A stretch of 64,000 nt of DNA from Myxococcales bacterium (GTDB lineage: Bacteria; Myxococcota_A; Polyangia; Haliangiales; Haliangiaceae), in NCBI GenBank assembly GCA_028287115.1, contig JAQBQF010000117.1:1-64000 (forward strand), in the 5' to 3' direction. Within the stretch, counting starts at the first letter, position 1. The number at the start of each line of letters is the position of its first letter. The notes under the pieces are model-generated. The model was not told where the DNA came from and did no database searches. It saw nothing but the letters and a program-made list of their open reading frames with translations. Both the position numbers and the translations under genes were made by a program. This document shows, in pieces, positions 8,766 through 19,600 of this stretch.

Positions 8766-10181
8766 TTACTTGCCAGTCGCGACGTACGGTTCGACCATCT
8801 TCGCCGGGTCGACCACGCGATCGAACTCGTCCTCGGTCACGTAGCCGAGCTTCAGCGCCGCCGCCCTCAGCGTCAGGTCGTTGTCGAGCGCGTAGTGCGC
8901 GATCTTCGACGCCTTGTCATAGCCAATGACCGGCGAGAGCGCGGTCACGAGCATCAACGAGCGGTCCACGTACTCTTTGATCTTCTTGCGATTTGGCTGC
9001 GTACCCTCGATCAGGAACTTCCGGAAGTTCGTACAACCGTCCGTCAGGATCGTGATCGAGTGAGTGACGTTGAAGATCGTGAGTGGCTTATAGACGTTCA
9101 TCTCGAGATAACCACCGGCGCCCGCGAAGCCCACGGCGACGTCATTTGCCATCACCTGCACGGCGATCATCGTCAGCGCCTCGGCCTGCGTTGGGTTCAC
9201 CTTTCCCGGCATGATCGACGAGCCCGGCTCGTTCTCTGGAATCACGAGCTCGGCGAAGCCGGCACGCGGACCACAGGACATCAGCCGGATGTCGTTGGCG
9301 ATCTTGTAGAGCGAGACCGCTAGCGTGCGGAGCGTGCCGGACAGCTGCACGAGCGCGTCATGGGCACCTTGCACCGCGAACTTGTTCGGAGCGGTGACGA
9401 ACGGCAGCCCCGTGAGCGTCGCGATCTCGGCCGCAGCCGCTTCCGCGAAACCCGGCGCCGAGTTGATGCCGGTACCGACCGCCGTGCCGCCGAGCGCGAG
9501 CCGCCACACGCCTTCCAGCGCACCTTCGATCCGCTCCAGATCATCCGCGAGCATGCCTGCATAACCCGACCATTCCTGGCCGAGCGTGAGCGGTGTCGCG
9601 TCCTGCATGTGAGTACGGCCGATCTTGATGACGTCCTTCCACTTCTCCGCATTCGCCGCGATCGAATGCTGCAGCGCCCGCACCGCCGGGATCAGCCGCT
9701 GCTTCACGTTGACCGCGGCGGCAATATTCATCGCCGTGGGGAACGAGTCGTTCGACGACTGCGCCATGTTGACGTGGTCGTTGGGGTGCACCGGCTGCTT
9801 GCTACCGAGAGGCGTGCCGGCCAGTTGACAACAACGGTTCGAGATCACCTCGTTCACGTTCATGTTGAACTGCGTACCGCTCCCCGTCATCCACACGTGT
9901 AGCGGGAACATGTCGTGATGCTGACCGGCGAGAATCTCGTTGCAGACTTGTGCGATCAGTTTGTAGCGCGGCTCGTCGAGTCGCTTGGCGGCATGGTTCG
10001 CACGGGCGGCCGCTTTCTTCAGCGTGGCATACGCGCTGATCATCTCGCGCGGGATCAGATCCGTGCCGATGCAAAAGTGATCGAGTGAGCGCTGAGTCTG
10101 TGCGCCCCAGAGCTTGTCGGCGGGAACCTCGATTTCTCCCAAGCTGTCGCTCTCTGTTCGTGTGGACCGGTTGTCGTTCAT
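8766..10181 (-). CDS. fumC: Class II fumarate hydratase
   Basis: 471-residue iron-independent fumarase interconverting fumarate and malate. It has the superfamily signature [11 protein letters not shown], the substrate-site motifs [28 protein letters not shown] and [16 protein letters not shown], and the C-terminal domain. Length is normal. GGAG lies eight bases before the ATG. It is the first gene of a three-gene operon, 30 bp before maeA, and probably provides malate for it. The shared promoter should lie in 10182-10426. Confidence 0.95.
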   Translation of the reverse strand: MNDNRSTRTESDSLGEIEVPADKLWGAQTQRSLDHFCIGTDLIPREMISAYATLKKAAARANHAAKRLDEPRYKLIAQVCNEILAGQHHDMFPLHVWMTGSGTQFNMNVNEVISNRCCQLAGTPLGSKQPVHPNDHVNMAQSSNDSFPTAMNIAAAVNVKQRLIPAVRALQHSIAANAEKWKDVIKIGRTHMQDATPLTLGQEWSGYAGMLADDLERIEGALEGVWRLALGGTAVGTGINSAPGFAEAAAAEIATLTGLPFVTAPNKFAVQGAHDALVQLSGTLRTLAVSLYKIANDIRLMSCGPRAGFAELVIPENEPGSSIMPGKVNPTQAEALTMIAVQVMANDVAVGFAGAGGYLEMNVYKPLTIFNVTHSITILTDGCTNFRKFLIEGTQPNRKKIKEYVDRSLMLVTALSPVIGYDKASKIAHYALDNDLTLRAAALKLGYVTEDEFDRVVDPAKMVEPYVATGK

Positions 10182-10426
10182 GCCGCTCGCTCCGTTCTCA
10201 AGCGTTTCGTTATCGCGCGGGGTCAGCTCTCAGAATCGATCGTGCGATGCGTCCGAGCCCGATAAAACCGGCAGCACGCCATCGCGAGGTGCAGGTCGCG
10301 GTCCAGTGCGCTCCACCTTGCGATCGTCGGTCTCGCGTGGTGCGACCGAGAGGTCTTGCGATTGCACTTCGCATGTGTCGGAACGAAGCTCGCACAAGGT
10401 CACCGACAACCCCTGGCGAGATTCCG

Positions 10427-10597
10427 ATGGCAATGATCACGACGAAAGACGGCACAAGGATCTATGACAAGGACTCGGGCCAGGGACCGCCGATCGTGTT
10501 CAGCGACGCTTGGCCGGCTCTCGCAAATGCGTGGGATGAGCCGTTAACTCTCAAGGACAAATCCAACGCCGATCTGTTGGCGTTCCTCCGCGGTTAG
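10427..10597 (+). pseudogene. Alpha/beta hydrolase remnant with large internal deletion
   Basis: A 56-codon open frame that joins the beginning of a chloroperoxidase-like alpha/beta hydrolase (ITTKDGTRIYDKDSGQGPPI, VFSDAWPALANAWDE; family form KDGT-IYYKDWG...VFSHGWPL) directly to its last residues (SNADLLAFLRG). Family members are about 270-280 residues, so roughly 200 codons including the catalytic Ser, Asp and His are missing. In the oxyanion region FSHGW has become FSDAW. It is almost certainly non-functional. Confidence 0.65.
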
Positions 10598-10621
10598 CTC
10601 CGCCGGGGCTCGGGTGAACCC

Positions 10622-11096
10622 ATGCGCGTCATGGATGTGGTGTTCGGGAAGCGACTCGCAACAACCGCGGAATCCACCGAGCGCATCGGCACGTTGACGG
10701 GGATTCCGATCCTCGGTCTCGACGCGCTGTCCTCCGCCGCCTACGGTCCCGAAGCGGCGCTCACGATCCTCCTGCCGCTCGGCGCTGCCGGCATCGCGTC
10801 GATGGAGCGAGCTCGTCGAAGCGCCGCTTCATCGGATCGGAATCGACCCCCCGCGGCTCGAGACCGTACGCTCGCCGGACCGCCGCCTGTTCACACCTCT
10901 CCTAGATTACATCGCGCGCGTTCGCGACGAGCACGACGACCGCAACATCGCCGTCATCGTCCCGGAGACGATCGAGCGACGCTGGTATCACGTGCTGCTA
11001 CAGACGCATCGCGCCTCGGTACTGAAGGCCTTACTCGATCGCGAGGGCGGGCCGCGCGTGATCGTCATCAGTACGTCCTGGTATCTGAAGGAGTGA
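10622..11096 (+). pseudogene. APC-family permease remnant (internal deletion and frameshift)
   Basis: The first ~58 codons encode the start of an APC-type permease (FGKRLATTAESTERIGTLTG, IPILGLDALSSAAYGPEAAL, TILLPLGAAGI). From about 10800 a different frame encodes the cytoplasmic tail: LDYIARVRDEHDDRNIAVIV, PETIERRWYHVLLQTHRASV, then GGPRVIVISTSWYLKE and a stop at 11094-11096. Intact relatives are about 600 or more residues, so about 450 codons are missing and the halves are out of frame. It lies 25 bp after another gene that lost its middle in the same way. Confidence 0.65.
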
Positions 11097-11234
11097 CTTG
11101 CGATGCGCCCCGAGTCACTGCACGAGCTCGTGATCGCGAATGCGCGGCACTGCGCGCGCGCGTGAGAAACGCGTGATCTTCCGAGCAAAAGTGCATCAGT
11201 TGGAGACAATCGCCCCGTGAGCTGCAGTTCAATG

Positions 11235-12518
11235 ATGAGAAGCTCGGTTTGGTTGGTAGGCCTGCTCGCGTGTCGCGGTGGTTCGGAGGCCAAGCCCGAC
11301 GCCAGTCCCGACAGCGTTGCGATCGACGCGCCGGTCGATGCACCTGGCTGCGGAGCTGCGCAGCCGGTGACCGTCGAAGGTCCGGCGTTGCCGCCTGGAT
11401 CTACGGTCACACTCGATCTCACGGTCGTCTCGCACGACGCGAACGGCGCCGTCTGCAATCGTGCGACCGCGAGCGGCTCGGAGGCGAGCATCACGATCGA
11501 CACGCCGCCGTCGGGAATGATCACGATGATCGTGAATTCAAGCGCCGCGCCGCGAGTCCAACGCCTGACATGGACGCTCGTGCAGCCGGGCGAGCATCTG
11601 CTGTATCCGTCATTCGTGATTCGTGGCGCAACGAACAGGACGCTGCCGGTTTCGCTCTCGATTGCCGCGCTCACCGGAGCGACGAGCTACGACCTCACCG
11701 TGATGTGCGAGCGAGCGGGAACCTCGAACATGCAGGTCACGCCGGGAACGATCGCTGTCGATGTCACGTGCATCGGGAGCGCGCAACACGTCACCGCGCG
11801 CGTGCGCGCGAACGTCGGGAGCGCGACCAGCTTCGCCGTCGGTGATGTCGTGCCAATCGCGTCGACCGGTACGACGACCATCCCGATGGGAGCCTGGATG
11901 AACGCCTCCCTGCTCACCGCGACGATCCACGGCGGGTCGGCATTTGATCAGGATGTAATTGGGGCCGCCTTCGCGCCGACGCCGGGCGGTTTCGGCACGG
12001 GTTCTTCATTCAGGTTCGCGCCGGGAGGTGATCCCGTAACGATCGGGCCGGTCGAGGTTCCCGGGCAGTGGGGGGGCATCAGCTTCGTAGCACTCGATAG
12101 CTCGATGATGCCGAGACATGCGCTCGAACTCGCGCAGGCTTACACGACGCCGTCCGCCTACGATCTGACAGTCGGGACGAGCTTCCTGCCGCCTATCGAT
12201 GCCACGCTCGATGCGGCGTTCCCGCGCGCGGAGGTCACGTGGCATCCCCAAAGCGCGATGGCCGACACCGACCTCGTCATCATCAAAGTCACGGACTGGA
12301 CGATCATCGCGCCGGGACATCCCGGGAAGCTCCGATACCCCGCACTACCGGTCGACTTGATGCCAACCGCCACCACGAGCCTGATCGGAGTCTGCACCAA
12401 AGACTCGATCGACATCGCAGGCTATGACGCAGCGCGACTCGATCCGTTCGCGATCGTCACCGCGAATAACTTTCGAGGATCGTGTTTCGGCGATCCGATC
12501 GCCGGCGATTTTTTCTAG
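11235..12518 (+). CDS. Secreted lipoprotein, unknown function
   Basis: 427-residue predicted lipoprotein. The ATG at 11235 gives the compact signal MRSSVWLVGLLACRGG with lipobox LLAC; an upstream in-frame start would add six residues. The lipobox is followed by an Asp/Pro/Ala linker (PDASPDSVAIDAPVDAPG) typical of myxobacterial lipoproteins. The body is beta-rich and Thr/Ser/Gly-rich, with repeated PVTVEGPALPPGSTVTL-like strand segments, and no catalytic motif I recognise. A hairpin plus T-run overlaps the stop codon. It is convergent with another lipoprotein gene. Confidence 0.72.
   Translation: MRSSVWLVGLLACRGGSEAKPDASPDSVAIDAPVDAPGCGAAQPVTVEGPALPPGSTVTLDLTVVSHDANGAVCNRATASGSEASITIDTPPSGMITMIVNSSAAPRVQRLTWTLVQPGEHLLYPSFVIRGATNRTLPVSLSIAALTGATSYDLTVMCERAGTSNMQVTPGTIAVDVTCIGSAQHVTARVRANVGSATSFAVGDVVPIASTGTTTIPMGAWMNASLLTATIHGGSAFDQDVIGAAFAPTPGGFGTGSSFRFAPGGDPVTIGPVEVPGQWGGISFVALDSSMMPRHALELAQAYTTPSAYDLTVGTSFLPPIDATLDAAFPRAEVTWHPQSAMADTDLVIIKVTDWTIIAPGHPGKLRYPALPVDLMPTATTSLIGVCTKDSIDIAGYDAARLDPFAIVTANNFRGSCFGDPIAGDFF
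12489..12514 (+). terminator. Intrinsic terminator overlapping the lipoprotein 3' end
   Basis: GGCGATC-C-GATCGCC hairpin (12489-12503) followed by GGCGA and six T. The T-run encodes the last Phe codons before TAG at 12516-12518. Seen directly; activity inferred. Confidence 0.45.
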
Positions 12519-12606
12519 CCAACTCGAGACGGAGTCTTCATCGATCGGCCGTCGCGCGAATCAGCACGGCGGCGGGTTGTCCTCCCCCAGTCGCGGCCGT
12601 CGTCCA

Positions 12607-13443
12607 TTACATCGGCGTGAACGACAACATGCGCCCAGGCACCAGTGCGGTGTAGCCGGGTGCCGGACCTGACGCCGTGCCACATTGCGTGGTCATCGAT
12701 GTCGTGCCCGGCGCCTCGAGACCGACGGTCGCCGAGCAGCCTTGGTGCCTGCCGACCCCGCAGTCGTAGTTCATCGACGGCGCGGTTCGCGGTCCGTAGT
12801 GGAGATCGATCACGCCAGACTCGTGCAGCACGACTTGCTGTGTGACGTTCGTGTCTTGATCGAAGTAGCTCGTACCGTATTGGTACCACGCGGTGAAATG
12901 GCTCCATTCGACGGCGAATTTCCGATTGGGGGCGGTGCCGCTCGCGGCGTAATTGATCGTGGTGCCCGAGCTTCTTGCTACCAGATCATCCCAGAACACG
13001 GCGACGGCAGCGTCTTGTGCGACGGCGTCGAGTGGACACGGGTTCACCCAGGGAGTCGCCCCGCTGATCGCACCGGTAAACGACAGCCAACCGTCAGCGC
13101 CGACCGTGATCGAGTTGTAGGCGACGCCATAGAACGCAAATGTGAACGGTAAAGCGAGCGGATACGTTTGTTCATCGGCAGTGCTCGAGCCTGAAATCAC
13201 GGTGCCGCCGAGCGCGATGTACGTAACGTTGGTATCGGTCATGGCATACGAGCCAACCCCGAGAGCAACATCGAAGGCTCGGTTGCCATCGCTCGGAACA
13301 AACCCATCTTTGCCCGGGACCAACGGAGCATCCAGTTCGGCCGGCGCGAAGCCGAATCTTCCGCATCCGGCGAGTCCCCCGAGTGCAACGAGGAGGAGCA
13401 TGCACCTTCGATTCGTCACGAGAGCGCGACGGCGGTGAGACAT
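12607..13443 (-). CDS. Secreted lipoprotein with NIDO-like beta domain
   Basis: 278 residues from the ATG at 13443 (a second candidate start is 13401, MLLLVALGGLAGCG). Lipobox LAGC, then a short Asp/Pro linker. The body has the features LPFTFAFYGVAYNSITVGAD, GWLSFTGA, AVAVFWDDL and FAVEWSHF, which resemble the nidogen-like/'FYG...NG-L-F' domains common in secreted deltaproteobacterial proteins. Four cysteines near the C-terminal half may form disulphides (NPC; YDCGVGRHQGCS; TQC). Role unknown; probably an outer-surface protein. Longer in-frame extension upstream is rejected because it precedes the signal peptide. Confidence 0.75.
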   Translation of the reverse strand: MSHRRRALVTNRRCMLLLVALGGLAGCGRFGFAPAELDAPLVPGKDGFVPSDGNRAFDVALGVGSYAMTDTNVTYIALGGTVISGSSTADEQTYPLALPFTFAFYGVAYNSITVGADGWLSFTGAISGATPWVNPCPLDAVAQDAAVAVFWDDLVARSSGTTINYAASGTAPNRKFAVEWSHFTAWYQYGTSYFDQDTNVTQQVVLHESGVIDLHYGPRTAPSMNYDCGVGRHQGCSATVGLEAPGTTSMTTQCGTASGPAPGYTALVPGRMLSFTPM

Positions 13444-13972
13444 TGCGAACGTGTGAACGAGTACATCGGCGCGGACGTGCGTTCGTCTGGTGGTACCGCG
13501 CTTGGCGTAGTTGTGCGGGTGTGGCTGCAATACTGGTTTAGTATACAGAGCCGGAGGCAAGACTCGGTTCACGGCAACGCGAGGTCGAGACGATCGCGAT
13601 CCGTGTTGCTGACAGCTGCGGAACCTGTCAACGAGTTCGGACAGGCGGATCGTTGCGCCGTGCAGCACGCTTTCTCTTCTTCGGCGATCATCGCGCGGAG
13701 AATGCGGACCAGAAGAGGGCGTCCAAACGCGATACGTGTTCTGACATGGTGCTCGCGCCCTGTAGCGAGAATGCGGTTCGCGAGACAAACCTCTGCGTAA
13801 GGACATTGCGGCGAAACTGCGCATCTCGGCAGCGTCGCGAGGCGCCGCTCCTCGACGAGACTGCTCCGTCGCATGCGCAGAGCCATTCGCCGACGTGACC
13901 GCGTGACACGACGTGAGCGGCGCGTGCGGCAACGCACGATTGATCGGCAAACCTGGTGAGCTAGCCTTCTAT
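13444..13972. other. 529-bp gap between divergent genes; no gene recognised
   Basis: Between the lipoprotein (minus) and ndh (plus). It is more A/T-rich than the flanks around 13520-13560. An ATACT-ggttt-AGTAT inverted repeat lies at 13530-13544; read on the minus strand it contains TATACT, a possible -10 for the lipoprotein. I see no convincing coding frame on either strand. Confidence 0.5.
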
Positions 13973-15280
13973 ATGGCGACGGCACAACCCCTGGAGCAGC
14001 CGCCGGTCGTGCTCGCGCCTGCGGGCAAGGCGAATGTCGTGCTGCTCGGGGCCGGATTCGCGGGTCTCGAGGCTGCAAAGAAGCTTGCCGGGCAAGCCGA
14101 CGTGCACCTCACGATCATCGATCGGCGCAACTATCACCTGTTCCAGCCGCTGCTCTATCAAGTGGCGACCGCAGGCCTCGACTCTTCGAGCATCGCGGCC
14201 CCGATCCGCGCGCAGTTCGAGCGAGCGCCGAATGTCGAAGTGCATCTCGCGGACGTCGACGCGATCGACGCCGATCGCAAGATCATCCAGTCCGGCCCGC
14301 GTCGCGTCGCGTTCGACTACCTGATCGTCGCGACCGGAGCAACGCATAACTATTTCGGGCATCCGGAATGGGAGGCGTACGCGCCGGGGCTCAAGACCCT
14401 CGAGCAGGCGGTCGAGATCCGGCGGCGGATCCTCGTTGCCTTCGAGCGCGCGGAGAACGAGCCCGACGAGGCGCTGCGCACCGCGTATCTCACGTTCGTG
14501 ATCGTCGGCGGCGGCCCGACCGGGGTCGAGCTCGCTGGCGCGATCGCCGACATCGGCCGCACCGTGCTGACGCGCGACTTCCGGCGTATCGATCCGGCGA
14601 GCGCCCGCGTGCTGCTGTGCCAGAGTCCTCCGCGCATCCTGCCGCAGTTCGAGGACCGCCTCGCGGCCAAGGCTGCCCGCGCACTCGCGCAGCTTGGGGT
14701 CGAGGTGATGACATCGACGAGGGTCCAGCACGTCGACGCCGATGGCGTGGTCACGAACGGCACGCGCATCGCGGCGAAGACCGTGCTGTGGGCGGCGGGA
14801 GTCACGTCCTCCGCGCTCGGCAAGCAGCTCGGGGTGACGGTCGATCACGCGGGCCGCGTGCCCGTGTCACCCGACCTGTCGCTTCCGGGCCATCCGAACG
14901 TGTTCGTGGTCGGCGATCTCGCGCGCGTCGAGCTGCCGTCCGGTGGGCTCGCCCCGGGTCTGGCGGCGGTCGCGATGCAGGAGGGCCGCACCGCCGCGCA
15001 CAACATCCTCGCGTCGGTACGCGGGCGCGAGCGCAATCCGTTTCACTATCACGACAAGGGCATGCTCGCGACGATCGGCAAGCACAGAGCGGTCGCCCAG
15101 CTCAAGCACGTGCGCATGTGCGGCTACATCGCGTGGTGGCTGTGGCTGTTCGTCCACTTGTTATTCCTGGTCGGCGTTCGCAACCGGATCCGGGTGTTCC
15201 GGGATTGGTCGTGGAGCTATCTGTTCTCGAAGCGCGGCTCGCGGCTCATCACGTCCTGCGAATGGAGGCTCGAGGCGTAG
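13973..15280 (+). CDS. ndh: Type II NADH:quinone oxidoreductase (NDH-2)
   Basis: 435 residues from the ATG at 13973, chosen because the conserved FAD-binding segment NVVLLGAGFAGLEAAKKL follows at about residue 20; an upstream start would add 20 unrelated residues. Second dinucleotide motif FVIVGGGPTGVELAGAIADI (NADH), FDYLIVATGA, and the C-terminal FAD contact NVFVVGDLA. The C-terminus (IAWWLWLFVHLLFLVGVRN) is the hydrophobic/amphipathic membrane attachment. Non-proton-pumping NADH oxidation feeding quinone; it could pair with the quinone-linked PoxB above. Monocistronic as far as seen. Confidence 0.92.
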   Translation: MATAQPLEQPPVVLAPAGKANVVLLGAGFAGLEAAKKLAGQADVHLTIIDRRNYHLFQPLLYQVATAGLDSSSIAAPIRAQFERAPNVEVHLADVDAIDADRKIIQSGPRRVAFDYLIVATGATHNYFGHPEWEAYAPGLKTLEQAVEIRRRILVAFERAENEPDEALRTAYLTFVIVGGGPTGVELAGAIADIGRTVLTRDFRRIDPASARVLLCQSPPRILPQFEDRLAAKAARALAQLGVEVMTSTRVQHVDADGVVTNGTRIAAKTVLWAAGVTSSALGKQLGVTVDHAGRVPVSPDLSLPGHPNVFVVGDLARVELPSGGLAPGLAAVAMQEGRTAAHNILASVRGRERNPFHYHDKGMLATIGKHRAVAQLKHVRMCGYIAWWLWLFVHLLFLVGVRNRIRVFRDWSWSYLFSKRGSRLITSCEWRLEA

Positions 15281-15297
15281 CGAGCCGTCGAGCCGGC

Positions 15298-16677
15298 TCA
15301 GTATTCGCGCCAGCCGCCACCGAGCGCGCGATACAGGTCGGCCAGATTCGTGAGCCGGTCGGCACGCAGCGAGATCAGAGCGAGCTGCGCCGAGTACAGA
15401 TCGTTCTGGGCCGTGAGAACATCCAGGTAACTCGCGACGCCTTCGCGATAGCGCTCCTGTGACAGGTCGAAGCGCACCTGCTGGGCCTGGACCTGCGCGA
15501 TCTGTGCGGCGAGCTGGCGCTCGAACGTCTCGCGCGCGACGAGCGCGTCGGCGACCTCGCGAAACGCCGTCTGGATCGTCTTCTCGTACTGTGCGATCCG
15601 GATGTCCTTCTGCACGTGCGCCGCGTCGAGGTTCGCGATGTTCGCACCACCGGTGAACAGCGGCTGCGTGATCATCGTCGAGAACAGGAACAGGCCCGTG
15701 CCGCTCGAGAACAGCTTGTCGAAGGCCGAGGTCAGGGTAGCCGCAAGCCCCGTGAGCGAGATGTTCGGGAAGAACATCGCGCGCGCCGCGCCGATATTCG
15801 CGTTCGCGGCACGCAGCGCGTGCTCGGCTTCGACCACGTCGGGACGGCGCAGCAGCACCTGTGACGGTATCCCCGGCGCGAGATCTGCGATCATCTGCTG
15901 ACTCGTGAGCGGCTGCGGCGGAGGCAGGTTTGCGGGCAGCGGTTGCCCGACCAGCACGACCAGCGCGTCGACCGCCTGCACCCACTGGCGCCACAGCGTC
16001 TGGACCTGGGCGCGTGCGTTCTGCCACTGCGCTTCGGTTGCACGCACGTCGAGCTCGGACTTCTGGCCGTCCTCGAAGAGCTGCTTGGTCAGCTCGTAGG
16101 TCTGCCGGGTCGTGACTTCAGTGCCGACTGCGACCCCGTACTGCTCGGCGTAGCTGCGCTCGCTCAGGTACTGCGTCACGACCTGGCCGACGAGCGCGAG
16201 ATGCGCTGCGCGATGTCCTTCGACGGTGCTGAGGTATTGCTCGAGCGCTTGTACGGTGAGGCTGCGCACCCGGCCGAACAGATCGAGCTCGTACGAGGCG
16301 CTGACGCCGAGCACGTAGAACCGAGCCGGAATCGGTAACGCGCCCGCCGATCCGCCTCCGGCGGCTCCGCCTCCAGCCCGACTCCCCACCGCCAGTCCAC
16401 CGACGGTGGGGACGAGCTGGGCCCGCTGGATCCGGAACTGCGCACGCGTCAGCTCGACATTGAGTGCGGCCACGCGCAGATCGCGGTTGTTGGCCAGCGC
16501 GAGCGCGATCAACGCTTGCAGCCTCGGATCGCCGAACATCTTGCGCCAGCCCTGGTCGGCGGCGACGAGCGAGCCTCCTCCTCCGGGGAACCGATCCTGT
16601 ACTGGCAACGGAGGCCGGTGGTAATGCGGCGCGAGCGTGCATCCGATCAGCGACGCGGCGAGGAGTAGCTTACGCAT
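15298..16677 (-). CDS. Outer-membrane efflux lipoprotein (OprM/NodT family)
   Basis: 459-residue TolC-like channel of a tripartite pump. Lipobox LIGC near residue 13, followed by the family APHYHRP-type segment; QGWRKMFGDPRLQALIALAL, NNRDLRVAALNVELTRAQFR, YELDLFGRVRS, LLRRPDVVEAEHALRAANAN IG, and a C-terminal repeat (FREVADALVARETFERQLA; YREGVASYLDVLTAQNDLY). A Gly-rich insertion lies around residues 100-112. The start overlaps the pump gene's end by eight bases; last gene of the efflux operon. Substrates unknown. Confidence 0.93.
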   Translation of the reverse strand: MRKLLLAASLIGCTLAPHYHRPPLPVQDRFPGGGGSLVAADQGWRKMFGDPRLQALIALALANNRDLRVAALNVELTRAQFRIQRAQLVPTVGGLAVGSRAGGGAAGGGSAGALPIPARFYVLGVSASYELDLFGRVRSLTVQALEQYLSTVEGHRAAHLALVGQVVTQYLSERSYAEQYGVAVGTEVTTRQTYELTKQLFEDGQKSELDVRATEAQWQNARAQVQTLWRQWVQAVDALVVLVGQPLPANLPPPQPLTSQQMIADLAPGIPSQVLLRRPDVVEAEHALRAANANIGAARAMFFPNISLTGLAATLTSAFDKLFSSGTGLFLFSTMITQPLFTGGANIANLDAAHVQKDIRIAQYEKTIQTAFREVADALVARETFERQLAAQIAQVQAQQVRFDLSQERYREGVASYLDVLTAQNDLYSAQLALISLRADRLTNLADLYRALGGGWREY

Positions 16678-19600
16678 GGGCCCCCGGTGCGACGCCGGCC
16701 GGCGCCGTGCGCGCCCTCCTGCGACCGGCGATGACGACGAAGAACACCGGCACGAGCAGAACGGCGAGGACCGTCGCCGTGATCACGCCGCCGACGATGG
16801 CGATCCCGATCGCGTTCTGCGAACCCGACCCGGCGCCGCTCGAGATCGCGAGCGGAGAGACGCCCAGCACGAACGCGAGCGAGGTCATGAGGATCGGACG
16901 CAGGCGCAGGCGTGCAGCCTCGACGGCCGCATCGACAGGGGACTTGCCCTGTTCCATCATGCTCCTCGCAAACTCGACGATCAGGATGGCGTTCTTCGCG
17001 GCGAGACCGATCACCGCGAGGATGCCGACCTGGAAGTAGACGTCGTTCGCCTGGTTGCCGAGCAGCGACGCGGCCGCCGCACCGAGCACGCCGAGCGGCA
17101 CGACGAGCAGGACCGCGGCCGGAATCGACCAGCTCTCGTAGAGCGCGGCCAGACACAGGAACACGACCAGCAGCGACAGCGCGTAGAGCGCGAGCACGCC
17201 CGTACCCGCCTTCAGCTGGTCGTACGCGGGCCCGTACCACTCGTGGCCAAAGCCCGCCGGCAGCTGCGACGCGATCCGGCTGATCGCGGTCAGCGCGTCA
17301 CCCGAGCTCTGTCCGGGCGCCGGCTCGCCCTGGATCGTCGCGGTCGGAAACCCGTTGAAGCGATCGAGCCTCGGCGCGCCCAACGTCCACCGCCCTGTCG
17401 TGAACGCCGAGAACGGCACCATCTCGTTCGCGGCGTTGCGCACGTACCAGCGCCCGACATCGTCCGGCTGCATCCGGAACGGCGCATCGGCCTGGACGAA
17501 CACCCGCTTGGTGCGGCCCTTGTCGAGGAAGTCGTTCACGTACGCGGCGCCCCACGTCGAGGAGATCGAATTATTGACGTCGTCGAGCCGAAGGCCGAAC
17601 GCCGACGCCTTGGACTCGTCGACTTCGAGCTTGTATTCGGGTCTGTCTTCGAGACCGCCGGGCCGCACCTTCGCCAGCGCCGGATCCTTCGCGGCGCGCG
17701 CGATCAGCTCATCGCGCGCCTGCATCACGCGCTCGTGTCCGATGCCCGCGCGATCTTCGAGCTGGAGCTGGAAGCCGGCGACCAATCCGAGCTCGAGGAT
17801 CGGGGGCGGCTGGAACGCGATGATGGTGGCCGATTTGACCTGCGACAGGGCGCGCGTCGTGCGCGCCACGACCGCGGGAGCCTTGAGCCGCGCTGCCTTG
17901 CGCAGGTCCCAGTCCTTGAGCTTGATGAACACCGATCCCACGTTCTGGCCATAACCGACGAACGAGAACCCGACGACCGACAGCGCCGATTCGACGGTCT
18001 CCTTCTCTTCCGTGAGGAGGTAATCGGAGACCTGCTTCAGGACCGCGCGCGTCGCCTCCTGGGTTGCGCCCGGGGGCAGCTCCACCTGCACGAACACCTG
18101 GCCTTGATCCTCGTTGGGCAAGAATCCTTTCGGCAGCCGGAGGAACAGCAGCGCGACCACGCCGGCGAGCGCCAGGTACACCAGCATCGCCGGCAGCCTG
18201 TGCCGCACGAGCGTGCCGACCGCGCGGGTATAACCGCGTTGCGTCCGGTCGAAGCCGCGGTTGAACAAGCCGAACAGACCTTTGCGCTTCCGCTCGAGCC
18301 CCGGTTTGAGAATCGTCGCGCACAGCGCCGGTGTAAAGATCACGGCGACGAGCACCGACAGCGTGATCGCCGAGACGATCGTCAGCGAGAACTGGCGATA
18401 GATCACGCCGACCGAGCCGCCGACGAACGCCATCGGAATGAACACGGTCACGATGACCAGCGCGACGCCGACGAGCGCCCCGGTGATCTGGTCCATCGAC
18501 TTCCTGGTCGCCTCCTTCGGTGGCAGCTTCTCCTGTGCCATCAGGCGCGCGACGTTTTCGACGACCACGATCGCGTCGTCGACGAGCAGGCCGATCGCGA
18601 GGACCATGGCGAACATCGTCAGCGTATTGATGCTGTAGCCGAACGCGGCGAGCACGGCGAAGGTGCCGAGCAGCACGACCGGCACGGCGAGGGTTGGAAT
18701 CAGCGTCGCGCGGAGGTTCTGCAGGAACAGGAACATCACCAGGAACACGAGCCCGATCGCGATGACGAGCGTCTGGACGACATCGCGGATCGAGAGCTTC
18801 ACGAACGGGATCGAGTCGAGCGGATAACCCATGGTCAGGCTCGGCGGAAATGTCGACGACAGGTCCGCGATCCGCGCGCGTACGGCGGCTGCAGTGTCGA
18901 CCGCGTTCGCACCGGGCGCGAGCCGGATGGCGATGGCGGCCGACGGCCGGCCGTTGTAGTAGGCCTCTTGGTCGAACGTCTCCCCGGCGAGCTCGACGCG
19001 CGCAACATCATGCAGCAGCACGCGCGAACCGTCCGGGTTAACGCGCAGCAGGATCTGCTCGAACTGCGCGGGCGTCTGCAGGCGAGTCTTCGCGCTGATG
19101 GTCGCATTGAGCTGCTGGCCGCGGACGGCCGGCACGCCGCCGACCTGCCCGGACGAGACCTGTACGTTCTGCGCCGTGATCGCGTTGCGCACGTCGACCG
19201 CCGTGAGCCGCCGGTTCGCGAGCGCGTCGGGATCGAGCCAAATGCGCATCGCGAACTGCGCGCCGAACACCTGGGTATCGCCGACGCCCGGCACGCGGCC
19301 GAGTGGATCGGCCACCACCGAGTGCACGAAGTCCGCGACCTCGTCCAGTGTCATGCTGCCGTCGGCGGAGTAGAACGCGATGACGAGCAAGAAGTTCTTG
19401 TTCGACTTCGCGACGGCGACGCCCTGCCGCTGCACCACCTCGGGCAGCCGAGGCAGCGCGAGCTGCAGCTTGTTCTGGACCTGGATCTGCGCGGTGTTCG
19501 GATCGGTACCCGGCTCGAACGTCAGCTCGATCTGCGACTGCCCCGTGGAGTCGCTGTTCGACAGCATGTAGCGCAGGTTGTCGAGCCCGCTCATCTGCTG

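Noticed and set aside
6435..9323. A 962-codon open frame on the plus strand, antisense to poxB, maeA and fumC
   Set aside because: Its translation is Arg/His/Asp-rich without domains, and all conserved motifs lie on the minus strand; it is a by-product of high third-position G+C.
13569..14078. A minus-strand frame in the gap before ndh
   Set aside because: Arg/Pro-rich, no motif, overlaps the start of ndh.
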